A stretch of DNA of 64,000 nt from Anaerolineae bacterium (lineage in GTDB: Bacteria > Chloroflexota > Anaerolineae > Aggregatilineales > Phototrophicaceae), in contig JAIOHM010000094.1 of assembly GCA_019912965.1 (NCBI GenBank), forward strand, positions 24,250-88,249, written 5' to 3'. The translations under genes and the position numbers were made by a program. The notes below the pieces were generated by a model. It did not search any database, was not told the origin of the DNA, and saw only the letters and a list, made by a program, of their open reading frames with translations. Position 1 is the first letter of the stretch, and each line of letters begins with the position of its first letter. Positions 1 to 8,282 of the stretch are shown here, piece by piece.

Positions 1-1004
1 ACCACCATGAGCTGTTGCCCTTCAACTTCAACCAGATATTCCACTTCTGTGCCCAGATACATCGCCTGTATAACCTGCGCTTGTATCAACTCTGGATCAG
101 TCCGCAGTTGTAAACCCTCCGGTCGCAGGATAGCATCCAGCGTATCCCCAACCTTTGGCGCGGGTGACATCAGTTGAACCAACCGTTGCCCCAGAATCCG
201 AATCGTAACCTGTTCACCATCAACCGCTTCAACCTTTGTTTCCACAAAGTTCGCCCGACCAATAAAATCCGCCACAAACCGCGAAATCGGACGCCGATAA
301 ATCTCACCCGGCGAACCAATTTGCTCAATCCGTCCCGCGTTCATCACCACAATCCGGTCAGACATCGCCATCGCCTCAACCTGATCGTGCGTAACGTATA
401 CGCTGGTGATGTTCAAGCGGCGCTGTAGCCGGTGAATTTCACCCCGCATCTGCACCCGCAGTTTCGCATCCAGATTGGAAAGAGGTTCATCAAATAACAG
501 CACACGCGGTTCCATCACCAGCGCCCGTGCCAGCGCCACCCGCTGCTGCTGCCCGCCGGAAAGCTGATTCGGGCGGCGTGTCCCCAACTTTGAAAGGCCG
601 ATCATATCCAGCGTCGAGTTGACCTTCTCTTCAATCTGCTTGCGTGGCAGCTTACGAATAGTCAGCCCATACGCCACATTATCAAATACCGTCATATGAG
701 GAAACAGCGCATAACTTTGGAACACCATCGCCATATCCCGATTATTCGGAGGCTGGTTCGTAATCTCGCGCCCATCCAGCACGATTCGCCCCGTACTCGG
801 CATCTCAAACCCCGCGATCAACCGGAGTGTGGTTGTCTTGCCACAGCCGGACGGCCCAAGCAATGTAATGAACTCGCCCTTCTGGATGTTGAGCGATACC
901 GCATCCACCGCGATAACTTCGCCACCTCCACCACGTTGGGGGAATTTCTTCGTAATGCCTTCCAGAATCAGACTATCTCCAGAGGCCTGTGGACGATTAA
1001 ACAT
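1..1004 (-). CDS. Fbp/Pot-type ABC transporter ATP-binding protein (3' end beyond window)
   Basis: Cytoplasmic ATPase that powers the importer formed with the next two genes. Reading leftward from the ATG at 1004 I translate about 334 residues: a Walker A GPSGCGKTTT near residue 50, a Q-loop (MVFQSYALFPH), the signature LSGGQQQRVALARAL, a Walker B LLFDEPLSNLDAKLR and the switch histidine in YVTHDQVEAM. A C-terminal TOBE-like part (ILRPEGLQL) follows before the sequence leaves the window, so only a short tail is missing relative to the roughly 350-residue FbpC/PotA family. The start overlaps the permease stop (TAATG) and has an AGGGAGG ribosome site, so the two are translationally coupled. The family handles ferric iron, polyamines, thiamine or phosphonates; the partner proteins favour the Fbp/Afu iron branch, but the substrate is not proven. 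Confidence 0.93.
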   Translation of the reverse strand, partial: MFNRPQASGDSLILEGITKKFPQRGGGGEVIAVDAVSLNIQKGEFITLLGPSGCGKTTTLRLIAGFEMPSTGRIVLDGREITNQPPNNRDMAMVFQSYALFPHMTVFDNVAYGLTIRKLPRKQIEEKVNSTLDMIGLSKLGTRRPNQLSGGQQQRVALARALVMEPRVLLFDEPLSNLDAKLRVQMRGEIHRLQRRLNITSVYVTHDQVEAMAMSDRIVVMNAGRIEQIGSPGEIYRRPISRFVADFIGRANFVETKVEAVDGEQVTIRILGQRLVQLMSPAPKVGDTLDAILRPEGLQLRTDPELIQAQVIQAMYLGTEVEYLVEVEGQQLMV

Positions 1005-2779
1005 TATCTGCCTCCCTCAAGCGGTCGTCCTGCGCCTGATGTTGCGCCGACTGTCAAATACAGAATGCCAATAGAAGTCATCACGATCAAAATCAAAATC
1101 ACGCAGTACGCGAAAGCATTGCCAAAGCGCCCATTCTCCACTTCATTCAAAATCTGCGCCGTCATAATCTTTGTCTGCGGCGTCGTCAAAAACACAATCG
1201 CCGAAATCGTGGTCATCGACCGCGCGAAGGCATAAATCAACCCGGATAAAAATGCTGGACGAATCAACGGCAGCGTAATCCGCCGGAACGTTTGGGCATT
1301 ATTCGCCCCCAGACTGATCGATGCTTCCTCAATCGCCGGGTCAATCTGGCTCAACAGCGAAACCCCGGCGCGCAGTGCAGCCGGAACACTCCGAACCACA
1401 TACACCAGAATGATCGCCAGCGCCCCGCCGAAGATCGCCCTTCCGCCCGTCAGTTTGGGTATCAGCGTAATCGTGGTTGGCGTTTCCCCACCAAATGGCA
1501 GCACCAGCTCAACCGGATTATTGAACACCAGCAGATACCCGATGCCGATGATCGTACCGGGAACAGCAATCCCCAGCATCGTCGAAAAATCCAGCAAACC
1601 CTGTCCTGCAAATGACTTACGCACGATCAGAAACGCGATGAAGATACCCAGCAAACCCGCCACCGGGGTAGCAATAGCCGCAAGAACTGTCGTATCGGTC
1701 ATGGCTTTCGAGCCAATCCCGTTGATGACGAAGTTGAAGTTATCCAGCGTCAGTGTGTTATTCACACCCGGCACTTTGCTGAACGCGCCGAAGAAAATGA
1801 CAGCATAAATCAGGATAATCAGGATGCAAACCGTCATAACCATGCCGAACAGAGTCCAGCGTACCAGCGGATGGGTGATCTGCTGCGGGTTTCCAGCGGG
1901 CTTCCCGGTTACTGATACCACCGATGTTCGACTGATCCAATATCGCTGCACCATAAATACCGTCAGCGAGGGTACAAGCAAAATAATCGAAAGCACTGCC
2001 GAAGCCGTTGTATCGTACAACCCGACGATAGATACATAAATGCGCGTCGCCAGCACTTCATAATTCCCGCCCAGCACCAGCGGATTGCCGAGGTCAGCAA
2101 TCGCTTCCACGAACAGCAGCAGGAATGACCCCGCGATTCCCGGTATCAACATTGGCACAGTCACCGTGCGGAAGATGTGCCAGCGGCTTGCACCGAGGTT
2201 CGTTGCGGCCTCGTCCAGCGTCGGGTCAAGCGCCTCCAGCATTCCTTTCAGGTTCAGGTAAGCCACTGTAAATAACGACAGGGATAGCACCAGTGTTAAA
2301 CCGTCTAATCCATAAATATCGTTGCAGCCCCGCCCTGCACCCCACAAACACCGGCTGTCAAAAATACCTTTGGTGATATAGCCGTTGCGTCCGAACAGCA
2401 GAATGATCGCGCTCGCCAGCGCAAATGGTGGCGAAATAATCGGCACTAGTGCGACGATATGCATGAACCGCTTGAATGGAGCTTGAACCTTGACCTGTAC
2501 ATAGGCGAACAGGAAGCCAATCAGTGTACCCACCGTAGCAACCGTCAGACCCATCACCACCGTGTTGCTGATGATCGTCTGGTAAGCGGGTTGGCCGAGA
2601 TAGCGTTCAAACAGCGGGAGTCCTTCGCTGGAAAGCCCCACTCCCACCATCGCCAGAATCGGCATGATGATGGCAACAACCACAAAAAGCACCGCGATCA
2701 CCAATCCGATAGCCAGAACCGGGTCGCGGAACACACGGATAAACTCGCCGAGATAGCGGTTATGTCGCAAAAAACCCAA
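1004..2779 (-). CDS. Fbp/Afu-type ABC transporter permease, two fused permease domains
   Basis: Inner-membrane channel of 591 residues. Two copies of the binding-protein-dependent permease domain are fused, as in AfuB/FbpB/ThiP proteins. The EAA-loop signatures are LDEAATNLGASRWHIFRTVTVP in the first half and IEEASISLGANNAQTFRRITLP in the second, each flanked by several hydrophobic helices. The start is TTG at 2779, supported by a GAGGAG ribosome site six bases upstream; no in-frame ATG is as well placed. It lies between the binding protein and the ATPase, giving the usual order binding protein-permease-ATPase. The family moves ferric iron, thiamine or related ligands; ferric iron is the most common assignment for this layout. 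Family is certain, substrate is inference. Confidence 0.92.
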   Translation of the reverse strand: MGFLRHNRYLGEFIRVFRDPVLAIGLVIAVLFVVVAIIMPILAMVGVGLSSEGLPLFERYLGQPAYQTIISNTVVMGLTVATVGTLIGFLFAYVQVKVQAPFKRFMHIVALVPIISPPFALASAIILLFGRNGYITKGIFDSRCLWGAGRGCNDIYGLDGLTLVLSLSLFTVAYLNLKGMLEALDPTLDEAATNLGASRWHIFRTVTVPMLIPGIAGSFLLLFVEAIADLGNPLVLGGNYEVLATRIYVSIVGLYDTTASAVLSIILLVPSLTVFMVQRYWISRTSVVSVTGKPAGNPQQITHPLVRWTLFGMVMTVCILIILIYAVIFFGAFSKVPGVNNTLTLDNFNFVINGIGSKAMTDTTVLAAIATPVAGLLGIFIAFLIVRKSFAGQGLLDFSTMLGIAVPGTIIGIGYLLVFNNPVELVLPFGGETPTTITLIPKLTGGRAIFGGALAIILVYVVRSVPAALRAGVSLLSQIDPAIEEASISLGANNAQTFRRITLPLIRPAFLSGLIYAFARSMTTISAIVFLTTPQTKIMTAQILNEVENGRFGNAFAYCVILILIVMTSIGILYLTVGATSGAGRPLEGGR

Positions 2780-2809
2780 GTGAAACTCCTCAAAAAAGTA
2801 TTATTTAAA

Positions 2810-2837
2810 GCCTGCCGATCACTCTTGATCGGCAGGC
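2810..2837 (-). terminator. Strong intercistronic hairpin between binding protein and permease
   Basis: A perfect 12-bp inverted repeat (GCCTGCCGATCA and its complement) with a four-base loop lies in the 90 bp between the two genes. On the minus strand it is followed by TTTAAATAATAC and then six T. It probably acts as a partial terminator or 3'-end stabiliser, letting the binding protein be made in excess over the permease. Confidence 0.7.
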
Positions 2838-2869
2838 GGTTCATATTCAGACTGGCTAATGCAGAAAGA

Positions 2870-3982
2870 CTACTCCGGCGGTTCCGGTGCGATCTCAGCA
2901 TCAAACCGTTCGACTAACGCTGTACGGTTGAGGCCAGCCGCTTGGAAATTGTAGTCAATCACATTGACCTCATCCAGCTTGACCATCAAATCAGACAGTG
3001 GGGTTTCCGGGTTAGTCGGAATTTGCAGGGAATTAACCGTCTGTGCGATAGCCTGAGCATCGGCTGTCAGCGCCCAGTCGTACCATACCTTCGCCGCTTC
3101 CAGTTCGGGGGCATTCTTCAAAATTGCCATGCCGCCGATTTCATAACCCGTGCCTTCTTCGGGGAAGGAATTAACCAGAATATCCTGGAAACCTTCTACC
3201 TGAAGTTTTACACAGTCGTGCGAGAAGATAATGGCAACAGCTACTTCGCTGCCGCCAGCCATACGACCCGGTGCAGACCCCGAACGGGTGTATTGCAGGA
3301 TATTATTGTTCAGCTCGCTGAAGTAAGCAAAAGCATTGTCAAGCGCGGCTTCGGTGGGCGAACCATCTTCGGTGTAGCCCTCACCCGTGCCTTCAACCGT
3401 TTCGCCTTCAGCGGGCTTGCCATCTGGGTATTCCAGCTTATCTGCTTCCAACGTTACTACCGACCAAAAAGCCGTGAACGCTGTGCCGGAAGTCGCCGGA
3501 TGTGCCATCGCTACATTACCTTCCAGAGCCGGATTGAGCAGGTCAGCCCACGAAGTCGGTACTTCCACACCCAACTCTTCCAGTAATTCTGTGTTGGAGC
3601 AAAAACCCAAAGCACCTACATACACGCCCGTCCATGCACCATCTTCCGCCCGGTAATGCAGCGGAATAGCTTCGGCATTTGGTGAAACATAGGCTTCGAG
3701 CAACCCTTCCTCGTTGCCAGCAATGAATGCATCTGCCGGGCCGCCCCACCACACCGAAAATTCCGGATTATCCACTGTCGCCCGGATGCGCGCCAGCGAC
3801 TCACCCGAAGACAGACGTACATACGAGGTCTGGATGCCTGTCTCCTCCTGGAAGGCCTGCGTCATCGCAACGCACCAATCTTCCTGTGGTGTACACAGAA
3901 CGGTCAGCGTATCTTGCGCCAGTGCTGGGGCAACCAGCAGCATGAGCAGCAAACCAACAGCCAGTACACTAATCTTTTTCAT
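2870..3982 (-). CDS. Fbp-type periplasmic substrate-binding protein of ABC importer
   Basis: Extracytoplasmic ligand receptor of 370 residues, first gene of the importer operon. It has a classic signal peptide (residues 1-22, hydrophobic core then ALAQD) and the fold markers of the iron/2-aminoethylphosphonate binding group: TVLCTPQEDW at the mature start, GIQTSYVRLSSGESLARI, VWWGGPADAF and GVYVGALGFCSN. There is no lipobox. An acidic segment at about residues 190-210, rich in Glu and Gly, looks like an insertion loop. The ATG at 3982 has an AAGGATG ribosome site. It is followed by a strong hairpin and then the permease. Ferric iron or a ferric complex is the likeliest ligand from operon layout, but the metal-ligand tyrosines were not aligned, so this is inference. 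Confidence 0.88.
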   Translation of the reverse strand: MKKISVLAVGLLLMLLVAPALAQDTLTVLCTPQEDWCVAMTQAFQEETGIQTSYVRLSSGESLARIRATVDNPEFSVWWGGPADAFIAGNEEGLLEAYVSPNAEAIPLHYRAEDGAWTGVYVGALGFCSNTELLEELGVEVPTSWADLLNPALEGNVAMAHPATSGTAFTAFWSVVTLEADKLEYPDGKPAEGETVEGTGEGYTEDGSPTEAALDNAFAYFSELNNNILQYTRSGSAPGRMAGGSEVAVAIIFSHDCVKLQVEGFQDILVNSFPEEGTGYEIGGMAILKNAPELEAAKVWYDWALTADAQAIAQTVNSLQIPTNPETPLSDLMVKLDEVNVIDYNFQAAGLNRTALVERFDAEIAPEPPE

Positions 3983-4207
3983 TTAACATCCTTTACCAAA
4001 ATTTAATACGAGCACAAACCAACAGGCACAGCAATCATGACGAACCTTTTTGGCCTGTCTTGAGTTCATAATTATAATCAACTGCTATCAACAAATGCAA
4101 AAATCCAATCAAACCCATCGAATAATCCCAGACATTGTCAGACCGTTTCTTTTAATATATTCTTAACCTGATTGCAAAACTATCTAATATCCTTTAACAC
4201 TTCCACA

Positions 4208-5191
4208 ATGCCACATCTGATTGTACTCATTGGCCTCGCCTTTATTTATGGCTACCTGAACGGGCAGTACGGTTCAGCCAGCGTTGTCGCGGCTATGATC
4301 TCCTCCCGTTCCATCCACCCGCGTCTCGCATTGGGGCTGACGGCAGCGGGAATGGGCCTTGGCCCGTTCGTACTGGGGTCAGCGGTTGCCAGCACTGTGG
4401 CCGATGGATTGGTACAGTCCGGGACAATAAATCTTAACGTGGTATTGGCCGCCCTGTCAGGTGCAATTATCTGGAGTCTGTTTACCCTTTGGCTAAAAAT
4501 TCCCGTCAGCATGTCGCAGGGTCTATTCGGCGGATTGATCGGTGCGACCTGGATAGGTTTTGGGCACGAGGTCATCATCGCTCAGGGATTGCTCAAACTG
4601 GTTGCAGGTTTGTTCCTCTCCCCCCTTCTCGGTTCGGTATGCGGCTTTGCGGTGCTGCACCTGTGTTACTGGCTGACGACCAACGCTACCCCGCATATGA
4701 ACATCTGGTTTCAGCGTGGGCAGGTCGTGGTTTCATTCATTATGGCGATGGCTTTTGGCAGCAACGATGCCCAGAAATTGATGGGCGTCATTGTGCTGGG
4801 ATTGGTCGCAATGGGAAGCCTCAACTCATCCCATCTGCCGGAATGGGTAGTCGCCTTTAGCGCAGCCGCCATCTGCATAGGAACACTGGTCGGAGGGTGG
4901 CGGCTCATCCATACGATGGGCGGCAAATTTTACAAAATACGCCCGATACACGGCTTTGGCGCGCAGGCCGCTTCTGCTGGTGTGATTATGGGTGCAGGTT
5001 TGGCAGGTTGGCCGGTCAGTGGTTCACAGGTTGTCACTTCAGCCATTATTGGGGCAGGCAGTGCGGATCGGCTTCAAAAAGTACGCTGGGGAGTCGTGCG
5101 GCAAATTGCGATTGGATGGTTGCTCACCATGCCCATGACCGGATTCGTGAGCGCTGTGCTGTATCAGTTGATTAAAGGATTGACGCGGTGA
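4208..5191 (+). CDS. PiT-family inorganic phosphate transporter
   Basis: Low-affinity cation-coupled phosphate permease in the cytoplasmic membrane. The 327-residue product has about ten hydrophobic segments and the two PHO4/PiT signatures: near the N terminus GYLNGQYGSASVVAAMISSR, and in the second half MAMAFGSNDAQKLMGVIVLG. The usual first motif is GxNDxAN; here the N-terminal copy reads GYLNGQYGSAS, so its Asp is replaced while the second copy keeps SNDAQ. I chose ATG 4208; a TTG at 4172 would add 12 residues. Neither has a strong ribosome site. The stop overlaps the GTG start of a DUF47 gene, the standard partner of Pit. Family assignment is firm; substrate is phosphate by family. Confidence 0.9.
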   Translation: MPHLIVLIGLAFIYGYLNGQYGSASVVAAMISSRSIHPRLALGLTAAGMGLGPFVLGSAVASTVADGLVQSGTINLNVVLAALSGAIIWSLFTLWLKIPVSMSQGLFGGLIGATWIGFGHEVIIAQGLLKLVAGLFLSPLLGSVCGFAVLHLCYWLTTNATPHMNIWFQRGQVVVSFIMAMAFGSNDAQKLMGVIVLGLVAMGSLNSSHLPEWVVAFSAAAICIGTLVGGWRLIHTMGGKFYKIRPIHGFGAQAASAGVIMGAGLAGWPVSGSQVVTSAIIGAGSADRLQKVRWGVVRQIAIGWLLTMPMTGFVSAVLYQLIKGLTR

Positions 5192-5841
5192 AAGCCTTTT
5201 TCCTCAAAACCAAAGATCGCGTTCAGCGATTATTCCAACGGAAACCCAATCGTTTCATCAAGCGATTGGGGGAACAGTCGGTTATCGTGGTACAGGGCAC
5301 CGAAGCCCTCATCGCCTACATGGCAAAGCCCAACAAAAAGAATGCTGCGCGTGTCCGCAGCCTGGAAAAAGATGCTGATGAAGTCCGGCGCATCTTGATT
5401 GATGAACTCAACCGCACATTCGTCACCCCCATTGACCGCGAAGACCTGTTTGGTCTATCGCGTGCCATAGATGATGTGCTGGACTACGCCTACTCCACCA
5501 CCAACGAAATGGATATCCTCAATGTCAGCCCTAACGATCACCTGCGGGCAATGGCCGCACTGCTGCATAACAGCGCCGAAGAAATCCAACTGGCGATTGA
5601 ACGTCTGGAACATCATCCCAACGTCGCGGGTGATCACGCCATCCGTATCAAGTCCATCGAAAACCGCATGGAAACGCTGTATGCCGAAGCCCTGGCTCAT
5701 CTCTTCGATGAACCGAAAGACCTGAAAGACGTAATTATGATGTTCAAACTGCGCGAAATTTACCGCCATATGTTTCACGCCGTCGGCAGCGCGGAACAGG
5801 CCGCGAACATCATCGGGGACATTGTGATTAAATTTTATTAA
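5188..5841 (+). CDS. DUF47 / PhoU-like Pit accessory protein
   Basis: Cytoplasmic all-helical protein of 217 residues of the DUF47 (TIGR00153) group, distantly related to PhoU. Visible features are the charged helices with ARVRSLEKDADEVRRILIDELNRTFVTPIDREDLFGL, where the ED/D patches are typical metal-cluster-binding motifs of PhoU-like domains, then the repeated motif IKSIENRMETLYAEAL. It starts with GTG at 5188 inside the last codons of the phosphate permease, so translation is coupled. Members encoded next to PiT genes are believed to regulate phosphate transport; no regulator or Pho box is visible nearby. Confidence 0.9.
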   Translation: MKAFFLKTKDRVQRLFQRKPNRFIKRLGEQSVIVVQGTEALIAYMAKPNKKNAARVRSLEKDADEVRRILIDELNRTFVTPIDREDLFGLSRAIDDVLDYAYSTTNEMDILNVSPNDHLRAMAALLHNSAEEIQLAIERLEHHPNVAGDHAIRIKSIENRMETLYAEALAHLFDEPKDLKDVIMMFKLREIYRHMFHAVGSAEQAANIIGDIVIKFY

Positions 5842-6026
5842 CCTCGGTACCCAACTACGCTTGATTGCCCATTGGGACTGACGGAAAGAAGCATAGACCT
5901 AAATGGTGCATACGAGTCAGGCGAGATAGCGGTTATTATATCGGATGCCTGACACAAGCCCGGTCATAAAGACGATATTGTGTTGCTGCGCTGTTGAGGA
6001 TTTCGTAGTACAAAGCGAGGACGCAA

Positions 6027-6821
6027 ATGCAAAACGGCAATTCCGGTTTATTGGCTGTCGATGTGGGTAATACCAACATCCACTTTGGCTTGTGGCGAGA
6101 AAATTCATGGCAGCTTTCGTGGCGGGCACGGACAATCGCCGAGAAGATGCCGGATGAATACGCGGTACTGCTGCGAAACTTTTTAAGCAGCGCAGACATG
6201 AGCTACAGCCTCATCACCGGAGTAGTGATTGGCAGTGTCGTTCCACCACTAACGAGTGCGTTTGTTGAGATGGTGCAGCGCTACATTGGCATTGATCCAC
6301 TGGTCGTCACCAACAAAACCAACACCGGGGTACGAATCGAAATCGAGCAACCGGAACAGGCAGGCGCTGACCGCATCATCAATTCAGCAGCGGTAGTAGC
6401 CTTGTATGGCGGTCCGGCAATTGTGATCGACTTCGGCACAGCCACAACCTTCGATGTAGTTTCGCGCGATGGGGCTTATTCCGGCGGGGCGATTGCACCC
6501 GGAATCGTGGTGGCACACGATGCACTGGTCAGCCGCACCGCACGTTTGCACAAGGTTGATCTGGTTCCGCCGCCCAATCCAATTGGCAAGAATACGATTC
6601 ATGCCATGCAATCCGGGATTTTCTGGGGTTATGTGTCACTGGTGGAGGGATTAGTGACGCGCATCAAGGCATCTATGAACGAACCGGATATCAAAGTGAT
6701 TGCCACCGGAGGATTAGCGCCACTTTTTCAGCAACACACAACCATGATCGACACCATCGCCCCGGAACTCACCTTGGACGGACTTCGGATTATTTACGAG
6801 ATCAATCAGAACAAGCAATGA
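6027..6821 (+). CDS. coaX: Type III pantothenate kinase
   Basis: Phosphorylates pantothenate in the first committed step of coenzyme A synthesis; cytoplasmic, monovalent-cation dependent and not inhibited by CoA in characterised members. The 264-residue product shows the acetate/sugar-kinase-fold motifs of CoaX: the N-terminal phosphate loop DVGNTNIHFG (from residue 12), GADRIINSAA around residue 120, DFGTATTFDV just after, and GGAIAPGI. Length is typical. The ATG at 6027 has a GAGGA ribosome site eight bases upstream. It ends one base from the stop of a convergent GNAT gene, so no terminator fits between. No biotin-repressor or ftsH neighbour is present, unlike many other coaX loci. Confidence 0.95.
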   Translation: MQNGNSGLLAVDVGNTNIHFGLWRENSWQLSWRARTIAEKMPDEYAVLLRNFLSSADMSYSLITGVVIGSVVPPLTSAFVEMVQRYIGIDPLVVTNKTNTGVRIEIEQPEQAGADRIINSAAVVALYGGPAIVIDFGTATTFDVVSRDGAYSGGAIAPGIVVAHDALVSRTARLHKVDLVPPPNPIGKNTIHAMQSGIFWGYVSLVEGLVTRIKASMNEPDIKVIATGGLAPLFQQHTTMIDTIAPELTLDGLRIIYEINQNKQ

Positions 6822-6822
6822 G

Positions 6823-7329
6823 TTATCGATTATCAAACATCTGCACCACATAATCTTTTTCAGGAATGGTGATTTCACGGAAATTATCGTTGGTGTATCG
6901 CCCGATAACCTTGCGCCAGAAGGCCTGCGCCCGTACATTCTGCGGCAGTTCGGAAACTTCCCATTTGCCGGGAAAATGGTCGAACAGTAGCCCAGCCGCT
7001 TTTTCGCCAACCCCCTGCTTCTGAAAGTAGCTCAGGATATAAAACTCTTCCATGAAGATAATCTGCGCTTCGCCTGTCAAATAACTCTTGGCGACTTCTT
7101 CTATAAAGGCGAAACCGGCCAAATCGTCGTCGGCATAGATGAGGAAAACATGCCGCCCTTTATCTGTCCATATGCCATCAAGGTCGGTTTCGTAAAACCG
7201 CCCGCCCGCCAGTACGCGCCAGTCGGTCATAAACGTGCTGTATTCGTACAGATAAAATTGGTACACATTCCGCAGCAGTGTATCATGCTCCCGCATAGTG
7301 GCGCGGCGGATTTCAATCTTCACAATCAT
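6823..7329 (-). CDS. GNAT-family N-acetyltransferase
   Basis: Acyl-CoA-dependent acetyltransferase-fold protein of 168 residues; acceptor unknown. The GNAT core is visible: a central strand LIYADDDLAGFAFIEEV, then the acetyl-CoA pyrophosphate loop region around FYILSYFQKQGVGEKAAGLLF (motif A, QxxGxG/A), and a C-terminal FWRKVIGRYTNDNF segment. The ATG overlaps the stop of the upstream phosphoribosyltransferase gene (ATGA), so the two form a coupled pair and may act on the same small molecule. Nothing in the sequence decides the substrate. Confidence 0.85.
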   Translation of the reverse strand: MIVKIEIRRATMREHDTLLRNVYQFYLYEYSTFMTDWRVLAGGRFYETDLDGIWTDKGRHVFLIYADDDLAGFAFIEEVAKSYLTGEAQIIFMEEFYILSYFQKQGVGEKAAGLLFDHFPGKWEVSELPQNVRAQAFWRKVIGRYTNDNFREITIPEKDYVVQMFDNR

Positions 7330-8042
7330 CCTCCCCGCTTCCAGGCTACCTCAAACCAGTCATCCAGAATGTACTGTGGATAACCAATGTGCTGCAAGTT
7401 CGCCAGGCAATCAGCTTTCGATGCGCCATTCCGCGCCCAGAAGGGTACCCGTTTCACCATTGTTTCAACCCGTTCTCGCGGGGTGATTATCCAGGTGTCA
7501 TGCGGAATCGTACCAAAAGTTAGCACTTCCAGATCATCAGCAAGAGCGGCACGACTCTTGCGGTAAGGTGCGATAATCACAGCTTCCCGCGCACCATACT
7601 GTGGCGAACACAGGATATCACGCACAAAGCGAGCTGTGCCACCGAGGTCAATCAGATCTTCAACGACACCAACGGTATGTCCACGAACATCAATCGAGAG
7701 GGGTTGCACAATTTCCGGGTATTCCAGCGGTTGGCCGGGGCCGTAATAACATTTGACGCCAAACGTACCGAACTCGATAGGGGGCATATCCGGTGTGGCA
7801 CAGTGGTGAATATAATCCTGCAAAAGCACACCCGGCAGCAGCGCACCCATCGTAATCATAATCATTTTGGTCATCTGGCGGTTCGTCCCGGCGGCGGCTT
7901 GTTGATAAGCAAAAAGCTGTTTCGCCAGCGCAGAAACCATCATATGTTCAGCTTCGTCAGTAATGTAAAGAAAACGCAGCGGGTCGCCAGGAATTTCCAC
8001 TCCACTGGGATTACGCCAATAATCCAGGCTGTGCAAATTCAT
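7326..8042 (-). CDS. Phosphoribosyltransferase-like protein
   Basis: A 238-residue protein whose middle holds the type I phosphoribosyltransferase PRPP-binding motif: VGVVEDLIDLGGTARFV (hydrophobics, Glu-Asp, then GGT), as in hypoxanthine-type and orotate-type enzymes. The N-terminal ITDEAEHMMVSALAKQL resembles the flexible-loop side of purine phosphoribosyltransferases, and TVGVVEDLIDLGGT supplies the two acidic residues that bind the ribose. No basic exopyrophosphate-loop cluster is obvious. It is translated first of a two-gene unit with a GNAT protein. It could salvage a purine-like base or be a regulatory relative; I would call only the fold. Confidence 0.75.
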   Translation of the reverse strand: MNLHSLDYWRNPSGVEIPGDPLRFLYITDEAEHMMVSALAKQLFAYQQAAAGTNRQMTKMIMITMGALLPGVLLQDYIHHCATPDMPPIEFGTFGVKCYYGPGQPLEYPEIVQPLSIDVRGHTVGVVEDLIDLGGTARFVRDILCSPQYGAREAVIIAPYRKSRAALADDLEVLTFGTIPHDTWIITPRERVETMVKRVPFWARNGASKADCLANLQHIGYPQYILDDWFEVAWKRGG

Positions 8043-8066
8043 CTTGAATACCTTTCACCACGAATC

Positions 8067-8091
8067 AAAAGCGCCCGCTGGTGTGGGGCGC
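8067..8091 (-). terminator. Rho-independent terminator of tRNA-Asn
   Basis: Six-bp GC stem (GCGCCC/GGGCGC at 8071-8076 and 8086-8091) followed on the minus strand by TTTT, nine bases downstream of the tRNA 3' end. Confidence 0.75.
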
Positions 8092-8099
8092 TCGGTCTG

Positions 8100-8171
8100 C
8101 TCCGCAGCCTGGATTCGAACCAGGAACCTACCGGTTAACAGCCGGTTGCTCTGCCGTTGAGCTACTGCGGA
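8100..8171 (-). tRNA. tRNA-Asn (anticodon GTT)
   Basis: The minus strand folds into a full cloverleaf: a 7-bp acceptor stem (TCCGCAG/CTGCGGA), a D arm with AGCTCAACGGCAGAGC, an anticodon arm CCGG-CTGTTAA-CCGG with anticodon GTT, and a T arm CCTGG-TTCGAAT-CCAGG, with discriminator G. CCA is not encoded. The anticodon reads AAC/AAU, asparagine. Confidence 0.96.
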
Positions 8172-8182
8172 AGATAGGCAGT

Positions 8183-8211
8183 ATGTTAGCAAAGCGGGAA
8201 AAAGCTGTCAA
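8183..8211 (-). promoter_or_regulatory. Sigma-70-type promoter of tRNA-Asn
   Basis: On the minus strand a consensus -35 TTGACA (8206-8211) is followed after exactly 17 bases by TAACAT (8183-8188). Initiation would fall a few bases before the tRNA 5' end. Confidence 0.7.
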
Positions 8212-8282
8212 GATGGTTCTTTGCGTAAGCAACAAAAACAGGTAACATTATTTCGATCTTATTCCTACCGAAAGCAAACTGT

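Noticed and set aside
2942..3586. Plus-strand frame of 214 codons
   Set aside because: Antisense to the binding-protein gene; no recognisable domain.
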